From contig JAICQL010000005.1 in assembly GCA_025937895.1 (NCBI GenBank), positions 32,374 through 96,373 on the forward strand: DNA of 64,000 bases, written 5' to 3'. Both the position numbers and the translations under genes were made by a program. The stretch's first letter is position 1. Each line of letters starts with the position of its first letter. Source of the stretch: Polyangiaceae bacterium. Lineage in GTDB: Bacteria > Myxococcota_A > Polyangia > Polyangiales > Polyangiaceae. Under the pieces are notes generated by a model. The model made no database searches. It was not told the origin of the DNA and worked only from the letters and a program-made list of their open reading frames with translations. Below, piece after piece: positions 1 to 8,770 of the stretch.

Positions 1-524
1 GCCGTGGCGTTGCCGGGCGCGGGCGGCACGGTGGTGACCGCCAACCTGCTCTTGCGCGACTGCCAGCGATCGAGCTTGCCCCGCGCATCATTCTTGCGCG
101 GGTCAGTGGCGTCGGTGTGGTTTGGGAGCTTGGCCGTCAGCTCGATCACGTAGCCGTTGGGATCGCGGAAGTAGATCGAGTGAATGAAGTGATGATCGGA
201 GATGCCGCGCGTCTGCACGCCACGCCTCGGCCCCTCCTCGAACATTCGCTGCAGGTCCGCGTAGTCCACCTCGAGGGCGATGTGCAGATCATAGTCGGAC
301 TGCGCCTTGAACTCGAACGGCTCACTCGGCACCTCGAAGAAGGCGAGGTGTGAGCCGTCGTCCAGGCGATAGAAGGTGTGCAGCGCCTCGGTGGTGCGGC
401 CCGTCTTCGTCTCCTTGATCTCCAAGGTGGTCACCAGAGGTAGCCCGAGGAAGTCCTCGTAGAAGCGCCGTGTCTCTTCCGAGTCGCGGCAGCGGTAGGC
501 GTTGTGATGCAGTCCTTTGATCAT
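1..524 (-). CDS. VOC-family (glyoxalase/extradiol dioxygenase-like) protein, C-terminus cut by window edge
   Basis: The minus-strand frame opens with ATG at 524 and stays open to base 1, so at least 174 residues are visible and the stop lies outside. It begins MIKGLHHNAYRCRDSEETRR, the usual first beta-alpha unit of a VOC fold with an early metal-ligand His. The second half carries FRDPNGYVIEL, the conserved segment supplying the last Glu metal ligand. Such proteins are small cytoplasmic metalloenzymes acting as glyoxalases, dioxygenases or thiol transferases; the substrate cannot be told from sequence. It lies downstream of a glutathione S-transferase gene on the same strand, which would fit a glutathione-linked detoxification role, but that is inference. 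The family is clear, the reaction is not. Confidence 0.85.
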   Translation of the reverse strand, partial: MIKGLHHNAYRCRDSEETRRFYEDFLGLPLVTTLEIKETKTGRTTEALHTFYRLDDGSHLAFFEVPSEPFEFKAQSDYDLHIALEVDYADLQRMFEEGPRRGVQTRGISDHHFIHSIYFRDPNGYVIELTAKLPNHTDATDPRKNDARGKLDRWQSRKSRLAVTTVPPAPGNAT

Positions 525-608
525 GTGAAACTCGACGGTGGCAGGAGCGGAGGAGGGCAGGGGCGCGGCCCGGCAGGCGCCCCTTCGGCTCCTCGGACGT
601 AGGTCAGC

Positions 609-1280
609 TCAGATGGTGACGAAGGGCGTGTCCTTCACATAGCTGGCAAAGCCATACAGCGCCTCGTTCACCTTACCCCAGCTCTTCAGCTGCTTCATGG
701 TTCCGACCCAGCGGTGGACGTTTGGATACTTGGAGAAGTCGCAGCGGGTGAGCTCACCCAAGGTGACCAGACAGACACCAAAGTAGTCCGCGATGGTGAT
801 GGAATCACCGACGACGTAGTTGCGCTTGCCGATGATGTCATCGTTCAGGATCTTGAACCAGTTCTGGGTCCGCTGCAGGGCCCATTCAATCACCTGCTTT
901 TGCGCCTCATCCGTGGCCCGCTTGTGATTGGGGAACACCTGCGGGTAGCAGAGCCCGTACGCGAAATCGCGGTAGAAGTTGGTGTTGAACCAGTCCATCG
1001 CCTCGTTGACCTTGGCGCGCTTCTTCAGATCTTTCGGGTAGGTGGGGGAGTCGATCTTGTCGGCCAGGTACTTCAAAATGGCCGAGCTCTCGCTCAGGCG
1101 CAGGTCACCGTCCTCCAGCACCGGCACCATCTTGCTCGGATTCACCGCGGCGAAGGCAGCCTGCATGTGCTCCCCCTTCATCAGATCGACCAGCTGCTCA
1201 TCGACCTGGATGCCGTTCTCGGCGATGAACAGTCGAACAGGCCGACTCGTCATGGACACCGGATGCATGTAAAGTTTCAT
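609..1280 (-). CDS. Glutathione S-transferase
   Basis: This 223-residue protein starts MKLYMHPVSMTSRPVRLF, the thioredoxin-like N-terminal GST fold in which a Ser/Thr near residues 9-12 normally activates glutathione. Residues 48-70 contain the NPSKMVPVLEDGD and SESSAILKYLAD segments that bind the glutathione gamma-glutamyl part (cis-Pro and the ES pair). The helical C-terminal domain carries VGDSITIADYF, the N-capping motif seen in theta-like GSTs and bacterial dehalogenase-type GSTs. Length is normal for the family. It would conjugate glutathione to an electrophile in the cytoplasm; the substrate is unknown. The VOC gene follows after an 84-base gap and may be co-transcribed. Confidence 0.93.
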   Translation of the reverse strand: MKLYMHPVSMTSRPVRLFIAENGIQVDEQLVDLMKGEHMQAAFAAVNPSKMVPVLEDGDLRLSESSAILKYLADKIDSPTYPKDLKKRAKVNEAMDWFNTNFYRDFAYGLCYPQVFPNHKRATDEAQKQVIEWALQRTQNWFKILNDDIIGKRNYVVGDSITIADYFGVCLVTLGELTRCDFSKYPNVHRWVGTMKQLKSWGKVNEALYGFASYVKDTPFVTI

Positions 1281-1536
1281 TGGTTACTCTTCCCTCGGGT
1301 AGGCTGATGTGCGTCGCTCCGAATTTCGGTGAGACGAAGGCGAGGTTATCCGAAATCCGGGAACGCCACGCAACTGTCCGGCCAGCACCGCCCGGGCGGG
1401 ACCGGGTGAGCGTCCGAAGCAAGGGCTCTAGCTGAGCGCAAAGACGGGCAAGAGTTGTCCCCGCTGGTACCAACGTCGTCCGGGGGTGCGCGGGTGTAAG
1501 TCGGCGGTGGCCGTACGCAGCGGCGGAGCCGTCCGC

Positions 1537-3117
1537 TCAGGGAAGGTTCGCCGCGGGCGCGCCCGCCAGCCGCTTCTCCAGTTCGTGCCGCTGGATCTTG
1601 CCCGAGGCACTGCGCGGTAGCTCGTGTGCGGCGACGAAGTAGATTTCCTTCGGTTGCTTGTAGCCCGCCAGCTCCCGCCGGCAGCGCCGGTAGAGATCCG
1701 CTGCCTGCAATTGGTCGGTGCTGCGGGCCACGAACGCCACCGGCACCTCACCCCACTTGGGATCGGCCTTGCGCACCACCGCTGCGTCGAGCACCCGCTC
1801 ATCCTGGAGCAGCACGCGCTCGATCTCGGCCGGGTAGATATTCTCCCCTCCGGACTTGATCAGGTATTTGACCCGATCGACGAAGTCGAGCGTGCCGTCC
1901 GCGTTGCGCAAGAACACGTCGCCCATGTGGAACCAGCCGTCGCGGAACTCCTGCGCGTTGGCCTCGTCGTTGCGATAGTAGCCGCTGAACAGTGTGGGCC
2001 CGCGGATGCAGAGCTCGCCGGGCGCGCCCTCGGCTACCTCGCGGTCGTCGGCGTCCACCAGCTTGACCTCGCAGAAGGGGCTCTGCTGCTTGGACAGGCG
2101 GGTGGGGCTCACGCCGATGGGGATGCGATTGGAAGAGCACGGCGGGCAGCCCGTCTCCGTCGCACCGAAGGTGTTGGCGTAGGGAGCGCCCAGGAGGCGC
2201 GTGATGCGCGCTATCTCTGCGGGCGGCACCAGATCTGCCATCACGCCGCACAGCTTGACCCCGCGCGGCTGGAGCGCACGCCGCTCCAGCTCCTCTGCAA
2301 GCGTGCCGACCATGCCGGGCATCAGCAGCAACCAGCCCAGCTGCTCCTGCTCCACCACGTCAGCCAGGCGCGGGGCATCAAAGCCGTCCAGCGTGATCAC
2401 CTTGCCGCCCGACATCAGCGCGCCCAGCGAGCACTCGGCGGCCCCCATGTGATAGAGCGGTGACCAGGCTGCAAAGGTGTCCTCGGGCGCGATGCCGAAC
2501 TCTGCGCGCACCACCAGGTTGCGCACGATCTCTGCGCGGTGGCTGAGCACGGCTCCCTTGGGTAAGCCGGTGGTGCCGCTGGTGTACAGGATGAGCAAGG
2601 CCGCCTCAGCGTCGGCGGGCTGCGCCTCGAGCGCGGCCAGGGAAGCGGGCGCCGCCTGCTCGAGCAGCGCCTCGTAGGCGGGCCCGAAGGTAATGGCCTC
2701 TGGAGCGTCGGCGGGCATGCGCTCCGCATGGCGCGGCGACACGAACGAGAGGCGCGGCTCCACCAGGCGCAGGCAGTGCGAGAGCTCCAGCGGAGAGAGG
2801 CGCCAGTTCTGGCACGCCACGCTGGCGCCCAGACAGCCCGCTGCGAGGAAGACCTCCAGGTACTCCGCGCGATTCTCCGAGAGCAGCGCCACGCGATCTC
2901 CACGCGATACGCCGCGCGCGGCGAGCGCCGCAGCCAGGCGCAGCATGCGCTGCTCCAGCTCACGATAGCTGTAGCGGCGTGGCGGCTCCGGCGCGCCGCC
3001 TCGCGAGCTACCCCAGTCCTCCAGTGCGATGCGCTCCGGGTGCTGGCGCGCCTGCGAGATGAACAGGCCAGTGACCGTGCTGATCGAGGCGCGTGCCACG
3101 CGCTCGCGAGCTACCAT
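1537..3117 (-). CDS. AMP-binding acyl-CoA synthetase (class I adenylate-forming enzyme)
   Basis: This 526-residue protein has the core motifs of the ANL superfamily: the P-loop LYTSGTTGLPKGAVLS near residue 177, a GATETG motif near 320, the GDVF Asp and hinge region near 400, KSGGENIYPAEIE near 422, and a final GKIQR near 510 with the catalytic Lys. It should activate a carboxylic acid to an acyl-adenylate and transfer it to CoA in the cytoplasm. Chain-length or aryl preference cannot be read from the motifs. The next same-strand gene upstream is the HAD gene, separated by a 16-bp tandem repeat, so co-transcription is uncertain. The ATG at 3117 is the natural start, giving a normal family length. 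Confidence 0.93.
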   Translation of the reverse strand: MVARERVARASISTVTGLFISQARQHPERIALEDWGSSRGGAPEPPRRYSYRELEQRMLRLAAALAARGVSRGDRVALLSENRAEYLEVFLAAGCLGASVACQNWRLSPLELSHCLRLVEPRLSFVSPRHAERMPADAPEAITFGPAYEALLEQAAPASLAALEAQPADAEAALLILYTSGTTGLPKGAVLSHRAEIVRNLVVRAEFGIAPEDTFAAWSPLYHMGAAECSLGALMSGGKVITLDGFDAPRLADVVEQEQLGWLLLMPGMVGTLAEELERRALQPRGVKLCGVMADLVPPAEIARITRLLGAPYANTFGATETGCPPCSSNRIPIGVSPTRLSKQQSPFCEVKLVDADDREVAEGAPGELCIRGPTLFSGYYRNDEANAQEFRDGWFHMGDVFLRNADGTLDFVDRVKYLIKSGGENIYPAEIERVLLQDERVLDAAVVRKADPKWGEVPVAFVARSTDQLQAADLYRRCRRELAGYKQPKEIYFVAAHELPRSASGKIQRHELEKRLAGAPAANLP

Positions 3118-3166
3118 GGCGGCAAGCTACCAGATTTCGCCCCGCCTTGCTCTTGCGGGCGCCAGC

Positions 3167-3246
3167 TGGGCAGCCCTGCCTCTGGGCAGCCCTGCCTCTG
3201 GGCAGCCCTGCCTCTGGGCAGCCCTGCCTCTGGGCAGCCCTGCCTT
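3167..3246. repeat. 16-bp tandem repeat, 5 copies, abutting a stop codon
   Basis: The unit tgggcagccctgcctc occurs five times head to tail with almost no divergence; the last copy ends in tt rather than tc. The array touches the TAA stop of the HAD gene at 3248-3246 and fills most of the gap to the acyl-CoA synthetase start. The unit is not a multiple of three and is not in a coding region. Similar short arrays occur at other stop codons in the window. Confidence 0.95.
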
Positions 3247-3869
3247 TAAACGGTGGCGTCGTCTTCTTCTGCCAGCACCTCGGCCAGCGCTTCCACGCGC
3301 ACCCAGTCCATGCCCGCTCGGCGCGCCGCCTCGATGCCCAGCTCGCCGTCCTCAATCACCAGGCACTGGTCCGGCGGCAGCCGCAAGCCATCGGCACAGC
3401 GCAGCAAGATCTCCGGATCGGGCTTGCCCCGCAGCACCTCGCTGCCGGTGACCACGCAGGAGAACAGCTCCGCGATGCCGACGTTGCGCAGCGAGGCCTC
3501 GACCTCTTCCCGATGCCCGCCCGAAGCCACGGCCAGCGGCGCTCGCGCCGCCACCCGGCGTGCAAACTCCACCACTGGCGCTATCGCCTGAACGCCGGGC
3601 AGCAGGCTGCGGTACAGGGCCCGCTGCGCAGCCACGATCGGCGCAGGGTCCAGCTGCGTGCCGAACTGTGCGTTCAGCTCCAGCACGGTCGTCTCCAGCG
3701 GCATGCCGGCGCGGCTCACGAACAGCTGCCAGCTGAACTCGAAGCTGGCACCGTGCGCCCGCAGAGCGTGCCGCCAGGCACGGAAGTGCAGCGGCATCGA
3801 CTCGACCAGGGTGCCGTCGCAGTCAAAGATGTAGCCAGCGTATTCGCTGGTGGGAGCGATGAACCTCAC
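3246..3869 (-). CDS. HAD-superfamily hydrolase (beta-phosphoglucomutase/sugar-phosphatase type)
   Basis: The 207-residue protein carries FDCDGTLVES near residue 14 (HAD motif I, DxD nucleophile pair), AVASGG near 115 (motif II Ser), GKPDPE near 150 (motif III Lys) and VIEDGELGIEAA near 170 (motif IV acidic pair). The cap sequence MPLHFRAWRHAL resembles the beta-PGM and fructose-1-phosphatase branch, so a sugar phosphate is a likely substrate. The start is GTG at 3869, forming a GTGA overlap with the stop of the expansin-like gene, which implies translational coupling. In its reading frame the open frame runs upstream into the expansin gene; that part is not protein of this gene. Confidence 0.9.
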   Translation of the reverse strand: MRFIAPTSEYAGYIFDCDGTLVESMPLHFRAWRHALRAHGASFEFSWQLFVSRAGMPLETTVLELNAQFGTQLDPAPIVAAQRALYRSLLPGVQAIAPVVEFARRVAARAPLAVASGGHREEVEASLRNVGIAELFSCVVTGSEVLRGKPDPEILLRCADGLRLPPDQCLVIEDGELGIEAARRAGMDWVRVEALAEVLAEEDDATV

Positions 3870-5074
3870 TGGCAGGCAAACTGCGAGTTGCCACCCTGGG
3901 CGCCCGGAGCCAGCTCCAGCTGCTCCTCGATCACGCCGCCGTTCACGTCGGTCACGCGCACCCGGTAGGTGCCCATGATGCCCTCGGGCGGCTCGAAGAA
4001 GTTGTAGTTGGTGCGCGCCGCCTCCACCCACGTGCCATTGGCCAGCTCCACCTCGGCCTTGGCCACCGGGAACCGGTGGTTCCGCACCAGGAACTGGTTC
4101 CAGTACTGGTTGTTCGGCTCCTTCAGCTCGATGGTCACATTTTCGGCCGTGTTGCACGGCACGAAGCGCCAGTTCACTCCCGAGATCTCGGTGCCCGGAG
4201 CGTTGTTCGTCAGCGCGTTCCAGGCGCCCCGGCTCAGATCCAGGTGCCCCGGCGTGCATGTCGGGTTGGAGCCGATCGGACACTCGTCCACGACGGTGGC
4301 GGTGACGTTGCGCCCCTGGTAGCTCATCTCCACGCACGCGCCACACGAGGCCGAGCCGCGGTAGTTGCTGGTGTTGATGGCCACGAACAGCTGCGGATCG
4401 GGAATGCCCGTCACCGAGTCTCCCTGGCCGTTGCCGAGGTTGCCGGGCTGGATGCCGAAGCCGCAGGCGATGTCGCCGAAGTTGATCGTGCCCTGACCAA
4501 ACCAGTAGACGGTGGCCTGCCCGCCATTGAAGCTGGTCAAGCCTTGTGCGTTGCAAGTGACGGGGCTGCACACGCCAGCGCCGCTGCACACCGTGCCATC
4601 CGCACAGCGCGTGATGCTGACATCGAGGCCGTCGGCGCTGCAGGTTGCGATGGTGTTGGCGCCGTCGCAAGTGACCTGTCCGGCGGTACAGGTAGGGGTG
4701 GGCGCTGCCGGAGTCGTGGGCGCGGCCTGCATTGGATTGGTGACCTGGGGCGGGGGCATGTTCGGCGTGGCGGGGCCTGGTACCAGGGGTCCGCCGGGCA
4801 TCATCGCCTCCGGGGTGGTCGGCACGCTGCCGGTGACGCCCGTCGCGCCGGCGCTGCCGCTCATGTTCGGACTGCTCGGACCAGCGCTGCCGAAGGGCAG
4901 AAGCGCCTGCGCGTCCGTGTCTTCGTCGCCCGAGCTACCACAGCCCGCGAGCACGCCTGACAGTGACGACAGCCCCAGCATGCCGGCAAACGAGAGCCCG
5001 GTGAGCGCCCGGTGCGAGCCTGACGAGCGCGCAGCGCGCACTGCCGGAGATGGTGCTGAAGGAGTTGCAATCAT
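3866..5074 (-). CDS. Expansin-like secreted lipoprotein (DPBB plus C-terminal carbohydrate-binding-like domain)
   Basis: The 402-residue product starts at ATG 5074 with GAGAGG about nine bases upstream. A signal peptide ends in a lipobox (SGVLAGC, Cys near residue 45), followed by a Ser/Gly/Pro/Thr-rich linker to about 115. A short Cys-rich module (CTAGQVTCDGANTIATCSADG) follows. From about 185 there is a double-psi beta-barrel with TVYWFGQG, ACGFG, ASCGACVEM and VVDECPIG, with expansin-type Cys pairs and the Asp of the HLDLS segment. The last 90 residues resemble the Ig-like second domain of bacterial expansins. Expansins loosen cellulose or cell-wall networks without hydrolysis. A surface role in loosening polysaccharide or prey walls is inference. 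Confidence 0.82.
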   Translation of the reverse strand: MIATPSAPSPAVRAARSSGSHRALTGLSFAGMLGLSSLSGVLAGCGSSGDEDTDAQALLPFGSAGPSSPNMSGSAGATGVTGSVPTTPEAMMPGGPLVPGPATPNMPPPQVTNPMQAAPTTPAAPTPTCTAGQVTCDGANTIATCSADGLDVSITRCADGTVCSGAGVCSPVTCNAQGLTSFNGGQATVYWFGQGTINFGDIACGFGIQPGNLGNGQGDSVTGIPDPQLFVAINTSNYRGSASCGACVEMSYQGRNVTATVVDECPIGSNPTCTPGHLDLSRGAWNALTNNAPGTEISGVNWRFVPCNTAENVTIELKEPNNQYWNQFLVRNHRFPVAKAEVELANGTWVEAARTNYNFFEPPEGIMGTYRVRVTDVNGGVIEEQLELAPGAQGGNSQFACQ

Positions 5075-5332
5075 GAAAAGAAGCCTCTCGTCTCGAGCTG
5101 AGCCGGGCGAGCTTAGAGTGATTCGCTGCGCGCCGCAACGCTGCGGCCGGCGCGTCGCCGCTGCGGAATTCAGCGCCGCCGAGCGATTGCCATCGAGCCC
5201 GCAATTGCTGGCGAGCCTGTAATCAGCGGCAACGACTGCTCGGATCGGACCATGCGATCTCTGCCAAACGAAGTGCGACGCGATAGATCGCGCCGGGATG
5301 CGTGGTGAATGGTCCTCGAGCCGCTTTGGCTC

Positions 5333-5338
5333 TACAAT
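5333..5338 (+). promoter_or_regulatory. Putative -10 element for a leaderless transcript
   Basis: TACAAT lies six bases before the ATG at 5345, so initiation at the usual distance would fall on the start codon itself. No Shine-Dalgarno sequence precedes that ATG. No good -35 hexamer is visible at 16-18 bp. Confidence 0.35.
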
Positions 5339-5344
5339 CGAGCG

Positions 5345-7156
5345 ATGAGGGTCGCGCTCCTGTATCCACCGCCCTGGAAGCTGGCGCCCCCTGGCGCGCT
5401 GGAGTACGCGGACGGACACGGTCCGCCGCGCGACTATCGCCCTGGCGATCTGGATCCCGACTTTCACCAGATCCCCTATGGTCTGCTGTCACTGGGCGCG
5501 CAGGCCGTGCGCGCGGGGCATCAGGTGAAGGTGCTCAACCTGTCTGCGTTTGACTGGCCGCAGGTCGAGCAAATCGTGCGCGAGCTCTCCGCTGACGTGT
5601 ACGGAATGTCCTGCTGGACGGCCAATCGACGCGGGGTGCAGCTCGTCGCGGACGCCATTCGCCAGGCGCATCCGCGTGCTCACATCGTCGTCGGCGGCCC
5701 GCACGCCACCCCGCTCGCGCGTGAGCTGCTGCAACACTACGGCGCTGTCGACACGGTGGCGGTCGGCGAGAGTGAGGCCATGTTCCTGGAGCTGCTCGAG
5801 CGCCTGCAGGCGGGCTTGCCCGCAGTGGGCCTGGCCGGCACCTGGTACCGCGAGCACGGCGAGATCAAGGCGGGGCCGGAGCGCCCGTCGATCGCCGATC
5901 TGGATCTGCTCGCCTCGCCGCACGACTACTTCGGCACGCACATCGTCATGACCTCGCGCGGCTGCCCCTGGCAGTGCACGTTCTGCGGCGCGGAGACGAC
6001 CTGGGGCCGCGGCTTCCGCGGGCGCTCCGTGCCCAAGGTGCTGGATGATCTGAGCCACGCGCTCGCGCGGCTGCCGGTGAAGATGCTGCAGATCAAGGAC
6101 GACACCTTCACCGCCAATCGCAAGCGCGCGCTGGAGATCTGCAACGGCATCATCGAGCGCAAGCTCAACTTCCTGTGGAGCTGTGACACGCGCGTGGACG
6201 TGCTCAGCGAGGAGCTGCTGCGCGCGATGCGCCTGGCCGGGTGCCAGCGCCTGAGCCTGGGCGTGGAGTCCGGCTCGAAGCAGATTCTAAAAAACATCAA
6301 CAAGAAGATCACGGTCGAGCAGATCCTGCGCTCCACCGCCCTGGCCAAGAGCTACGGCATCCAGGTGCGCTACTACATGATGCTGGGCAACCGCGGCGAG
6401 ACGCTGGAGACCTTCCAGGAGACGCTGGCGTTCCTCGAGCGCGCCCAGCCGCATCAATACATCTTCTCCTGTCTGTCCATCTACCCGGGCACGCTCGACT
6501 TTCAGGATGCGGAGCGCAGCGGCGCGCTGCAGCGCGAGGTGTACTTCAGCGAAGACTTTCAGGAGCTCAAGACGCCTTTCGACGCGGATGAGGCCTGTAC
6601 GCGCGCGATTAGCGAGTGGTTCGAGGCCAACAAGGGGCTGCGCGATGGCTACGTGGCGAGCGTCAGCGACGCGCAGGGCATCCTGCAGCGAGTCGGAGAC
6701 TATCACGCGGCACATCTGGATCTGGCGGGCGCGTATTTTCGCGCGGGGCAGCTGGAGGCCGCGGAGCGGCATGCGCGCCGAGCGCTGGAGCTGGGCTATC
6801 CAGCGCCAGGGGTGGTGTACAACTACCTGGCGTGCATCGCGGCGCGGCGCTTCGACATCAAGGGCATGCAGGATCACTTCCTGGCCGGGGCCAAGGTGGA
6901 TCCGCAGCACCACATCCTGATCAGCAACGTGGAGCGTGCGCGCGCGTGGTTCCGGCAGAACGGACCCGAGCGGGGGGTGCCGCTGGAGCTGCGAGCGGAG
7001 CATGACTTTCGGGTGCTCGAGCGCACCCAGCAGCCCACCTTGCCGGGGCCATTGCCCTCGGATTACGCGCTCTGGAGCGAGCCCGCCCTGGCCGCCCTCG
7101 CTCCGGGGGCGCCGCAGCCCGAGCAGCGCACCGGCCGCAGGCTACCTCTGGTGTAG
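5345..7156 (+). CDS. B12-binding radical SAM protein with C-terminal TPR-like region
   Basis: The 603-residue protein starts at ATG 5345 (MRVALLYPPPW), the typical N-terminus of cobalamin-binding radical SAM enzymes; an upstream in-frame ATG at 5309 gives an implausible extension. Residues 40-150 form a B12-binding Rossmann-like domain with VVGGPHATPLA. The radical SAM cluster motif CPWQCTFC (CxxxCxxC) is near residue 205, followed by IKDDTF, SLGVESGS and YYMMLG segments of the barrel. After about residue 440 come TPR-like helices (AGQLEAAERHARRALELG) that could bind a partner. Such enzymes perform methylations or rearrangements, often in lipid or natural-product pathways. No biosynthetic partner lies nearby, so the substrate is unknown. 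Its 3' end faces the rimK-like gene. Confidence 0.88.
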   Translation: MRVALLYPPPWKLAPPGALEYADGHGPPRDYRPGDLDPDFHQIPYGLLSLGAQAVRAGHQVKVLNLSAFDWPQVEQIVRELSADVYGMSCWTANRRGVQLVADAIRQAHPRAHIVVGGPHATPLARELLQHYGAVDTVAVGESEAMFLELLERLQAGLPAVGLAGTWYREHGEIKAGPERPSIADLDLLASPHDYFGTHIVMTSRGCPWQCTFCGAETTWGRGFRGRSVPKVLDDLSHALARLPVKMLQIKDDTFTANRKRALEICNGIIERKLNFLWSCDTRVDVLSEELLRAMRLAGCQRLSLGVESGSKQILKNINKKITVEQILRSTALAKSYGIQVRYYMMLGNRGETLETFQETLAFLERAQPHQYIFSCLSIYPGTLDFQDAERSGALQREVYFSEDFQELKTPFDADEACTRAISEWFEANKGLRDGYVASVSDAQGILQRVGDYHAAHLDLAGAYFRAGQLEAAERHARRALELGYPAPGVVYNYLACIAARRFDIKGMQDHFLAGAKVDPQHHILISNVERARAWFRQNGPERGVPLELRAEHDFRVLERTQQPTLPGPLPSDYALWSEPALAALAPGAPQPEQRTGRRLPLV

Positions 7157-7201
7157 CCCGCAGGCGCCGCCAGCGGCCGTACTTGGCGAAGCTGCCGTGT
7201 G

Positions 7202-7255
7202 CCCTCAGCCGCGTGCTCTCGGCCGTGTGCTCTCGGCCGTGTGCTCAGCGGTGTG
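7202..7255. repeat. 14-bp tandem repeat, about 4 copies, covering the rimK-like stop codon
   Basis: Units start at 7202, 7216, 7230 and 7244: one diverged copy, two identical ctctcggccgtgtg copies, and a shortened diverged copy. The TGA stop of the minus-strand rimK-like gene (7247-7245) lies inside the last copy. The array fills the gap between two convergent genes. Confidence 0.85.
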
Positions 7256-8453
7256 ACGGCGGAGGCGTGCTGCCGCCATCGGGCCGTGGCTGCAGCTTGC
7301 GCCGCCGCTGCAGCTGCACCTCTTCGGGCAGGAGATCCTTCATGTTGGCGTATTTGCCAAAGCAGAGCAGCCGATCTCCCAGGTGGAGCTCGCGGTTGCC
7401 GCGTGGATTGGGGATGACCTTGCCCTCGCGATGCAGGCTCAACACCACGATGTCGCGCTCGCGCAGGCCGGAGTCCTCCAGAGTGCGCCCAGCCATGCCG
7501 GTCTGCTCGCCCACGTACACCTCCACCACCCCGTAGCCGCGGCTCACCGTCAGGCGCTGCCGGATGTCGAGCTCCGGATACTTCACGTTGTCCGCCACGT
7601 AGTCCACGATCGCGCCGGCCACGTCGCGCAACGTCGCTGCCTCGATGCCCTCCAGCCCGGGCGAGGAGTTCACCTCCATCACGCTCGGCCCGCACTTCGT
7701 CTCCAGCATGTCAACGCCGGCGATGCGCAGGCCGATGATCTGTGCGGCGCGCACCGCCGTCTCTTCATACAGCGGGTCGAGTTGCGTGGGCTCTGGCTTG
7801 CCGCCACGATGCACGTTGCTTCGAAACTCATCGCCCGTGGCCACGCGCCGCATGGCTGCCACCACGCGATCGCCGATCACGAAGGCGCGGATGTCACGCC
7901 CGCGGCTCTCGTTGACGAACTTCTGCACCAGGACGTTCTGCTTGGTGCTGTGCAGCGTCTCGATGATCGCCTGCGCCACCTTGGCCGACTCGGCCAGGAT
8001 CACACCCACTCCCTGCGTTCCCTCCAGCAGCTTGATGATCACCGGCGCGCCACCGACCCGCTCGATGGCGGGCAAAACGTCGTCCTTGTCGCGCACGAAC
8101 TCCGTGGGCGGGATGCCGATGTCGTAGCGGCTCAGGATCTGCGTCGCGCGCAGCTTGTCGCGGGCGTTGGCGATGCCGGTCGCGCTGTTGGCGCAGAACA
8201 CATCCATCTGCTCGAACTGCCGCACCACGCTGGTGCCATAAAAGGTGATGGACGCACCGATGCGCGGGATCACCCCGTCGACGTGCGCGAGCGCCTCGTT
8301 CTTGTAATAGAGCTCGGGGCTGGCCTTGTCGCAGGAGATGGCGAACTTGAGCGTGTCCAGCACGACTGCCTCATGGCCGCGCGACTCGGCGGCCTGCACC
8401 AGGCGACGCGTGCTGTAGCACTCGCGATTTCGCGAAAGTATGGCGAATTTCAT
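7245..8453 (-). CDS. rimK: RimK-family ATP-grasp ligase with C-terminal RCK_C (TrkA_C)-like domain
   Basis: Residues 1-300 match RimK, the ATP-grasp ligase that adds glutamate to ribosomal protein S6 in E. coli. Visible parts are the N-terminal MKFAILSRN, ARDKLRATQIL near 107, the ATP-binding IIKLLEGTQGVGV near 150, FVNESRGRDIRAFV near 185 and the metal-binding MEVNSSPGLEGIE near 268. Residues about 305-385 (VVEVYVGEQTGMAGRTL to LHLGDRLLCFG) look like the RCK_C domain of TrkA-type regulators, which binds small ligands. E. coli RimK is about 300 residues, so the 402-residue length reflects this tail. A RimB-like protease gene nearby supports the assignment. The modified target and whether the tail regulates ligation are unknown; LysX-like use of another substrate cannot be excluded. 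Confidence 0.87.
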   Translation of the reverse strand: MKFAILSRNRECYSTRRLVQAAESRGHEAVVLDTLKFAISCDKASPELYYKNEALAHVDGVIPRIGASITFYGTSVVRQFEQMDVFCANSATGIANARDKLRATQILSRYDIGIPPTEFVRDKDDVLPAIERVGGAPVIIKLLEGTQGVGVILAESAKVAQAIIETLHSTKQNVLVQKFVNESRGRDIRAFVIGDRVVAAMRRVATGDEFRSNVHRGGKPEPTQLDPLYEETAVRAAQIIGLRIAGVDMLETKCGPSVMEVNSSPGLEGIEAATLRDVAGAIVDYVADNVKYPELDIRQRLTVSRGYGVVEVYVGEQTGMAGRTLEDSGLRERDIVVLSLHREGKVIPNPRGNRELHLGDRLLCFGKYANMKDLLPEEVQLQRRRKLQPRPDGGSTPPPSHR

Positions 8454-8646
8454 GCAGTTGGCCTCAGGCAGCGACTCGGGAGAGAGAAAGCGGCGGCTCG
8501 GGCAGGGGCAGCAGGACGGGCGTAGAGGTTACGCGCTGGTGCGTGGAAACCGTAGCAAACCCGGTTGCGCCCGGCGCACTAAAGCGGCGCGAAAGTGTTG
8601 CCAGGTTGACAGCAGGATCAGCCGGGTGTCAGAGTCACATACGCAA

Positions 8647-8742
8647 ATGATTCTCGAGCGCCTGTCACCTGTATCTCAGCTGACGCTGCAGATTATTGGC
8701 ACCTTGGCTGCGGCCAGGGTGCGGCGAACACAGGTCTGTTAA
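8647..8742 (+). CDS. Possible leader peptide upstream of the isopropylmalate-synthase-like gene
   Basis: An ATG at 8647 opens a 31-codon frame ending in TAA at 8742, about 105 bases before the enzyme start and just before a strong hairpin. It begins MILERLSPVSQLTLQIIGTL and holds five Leu, three Ile and three Val codons, enriched early. Branched-chain amino-acid operons are often controlled by attenuation through such peptides, so this is a candidate. There is no clear Shine-Dalgarno sequence and no run of consecutive Leu codons, so chance is possible. The frame is also open upstream of the ATG. Confidence 0.25.
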   Translation: MILERLSPVSQLTLQIIGTLAAARVRRTQVC

Positions 8743-8770
8743 CAGCAGCAGGACAGTGCTCGATGCCACC

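Noticed and set aside
3870..4670. Upstream continuation of the HAD reading frame
   Set aside because: The HAD homology begins at GTG 3869; upstream the frame lies over the expansin-like gene and encodes Arg/His-rich non-protein sequence.
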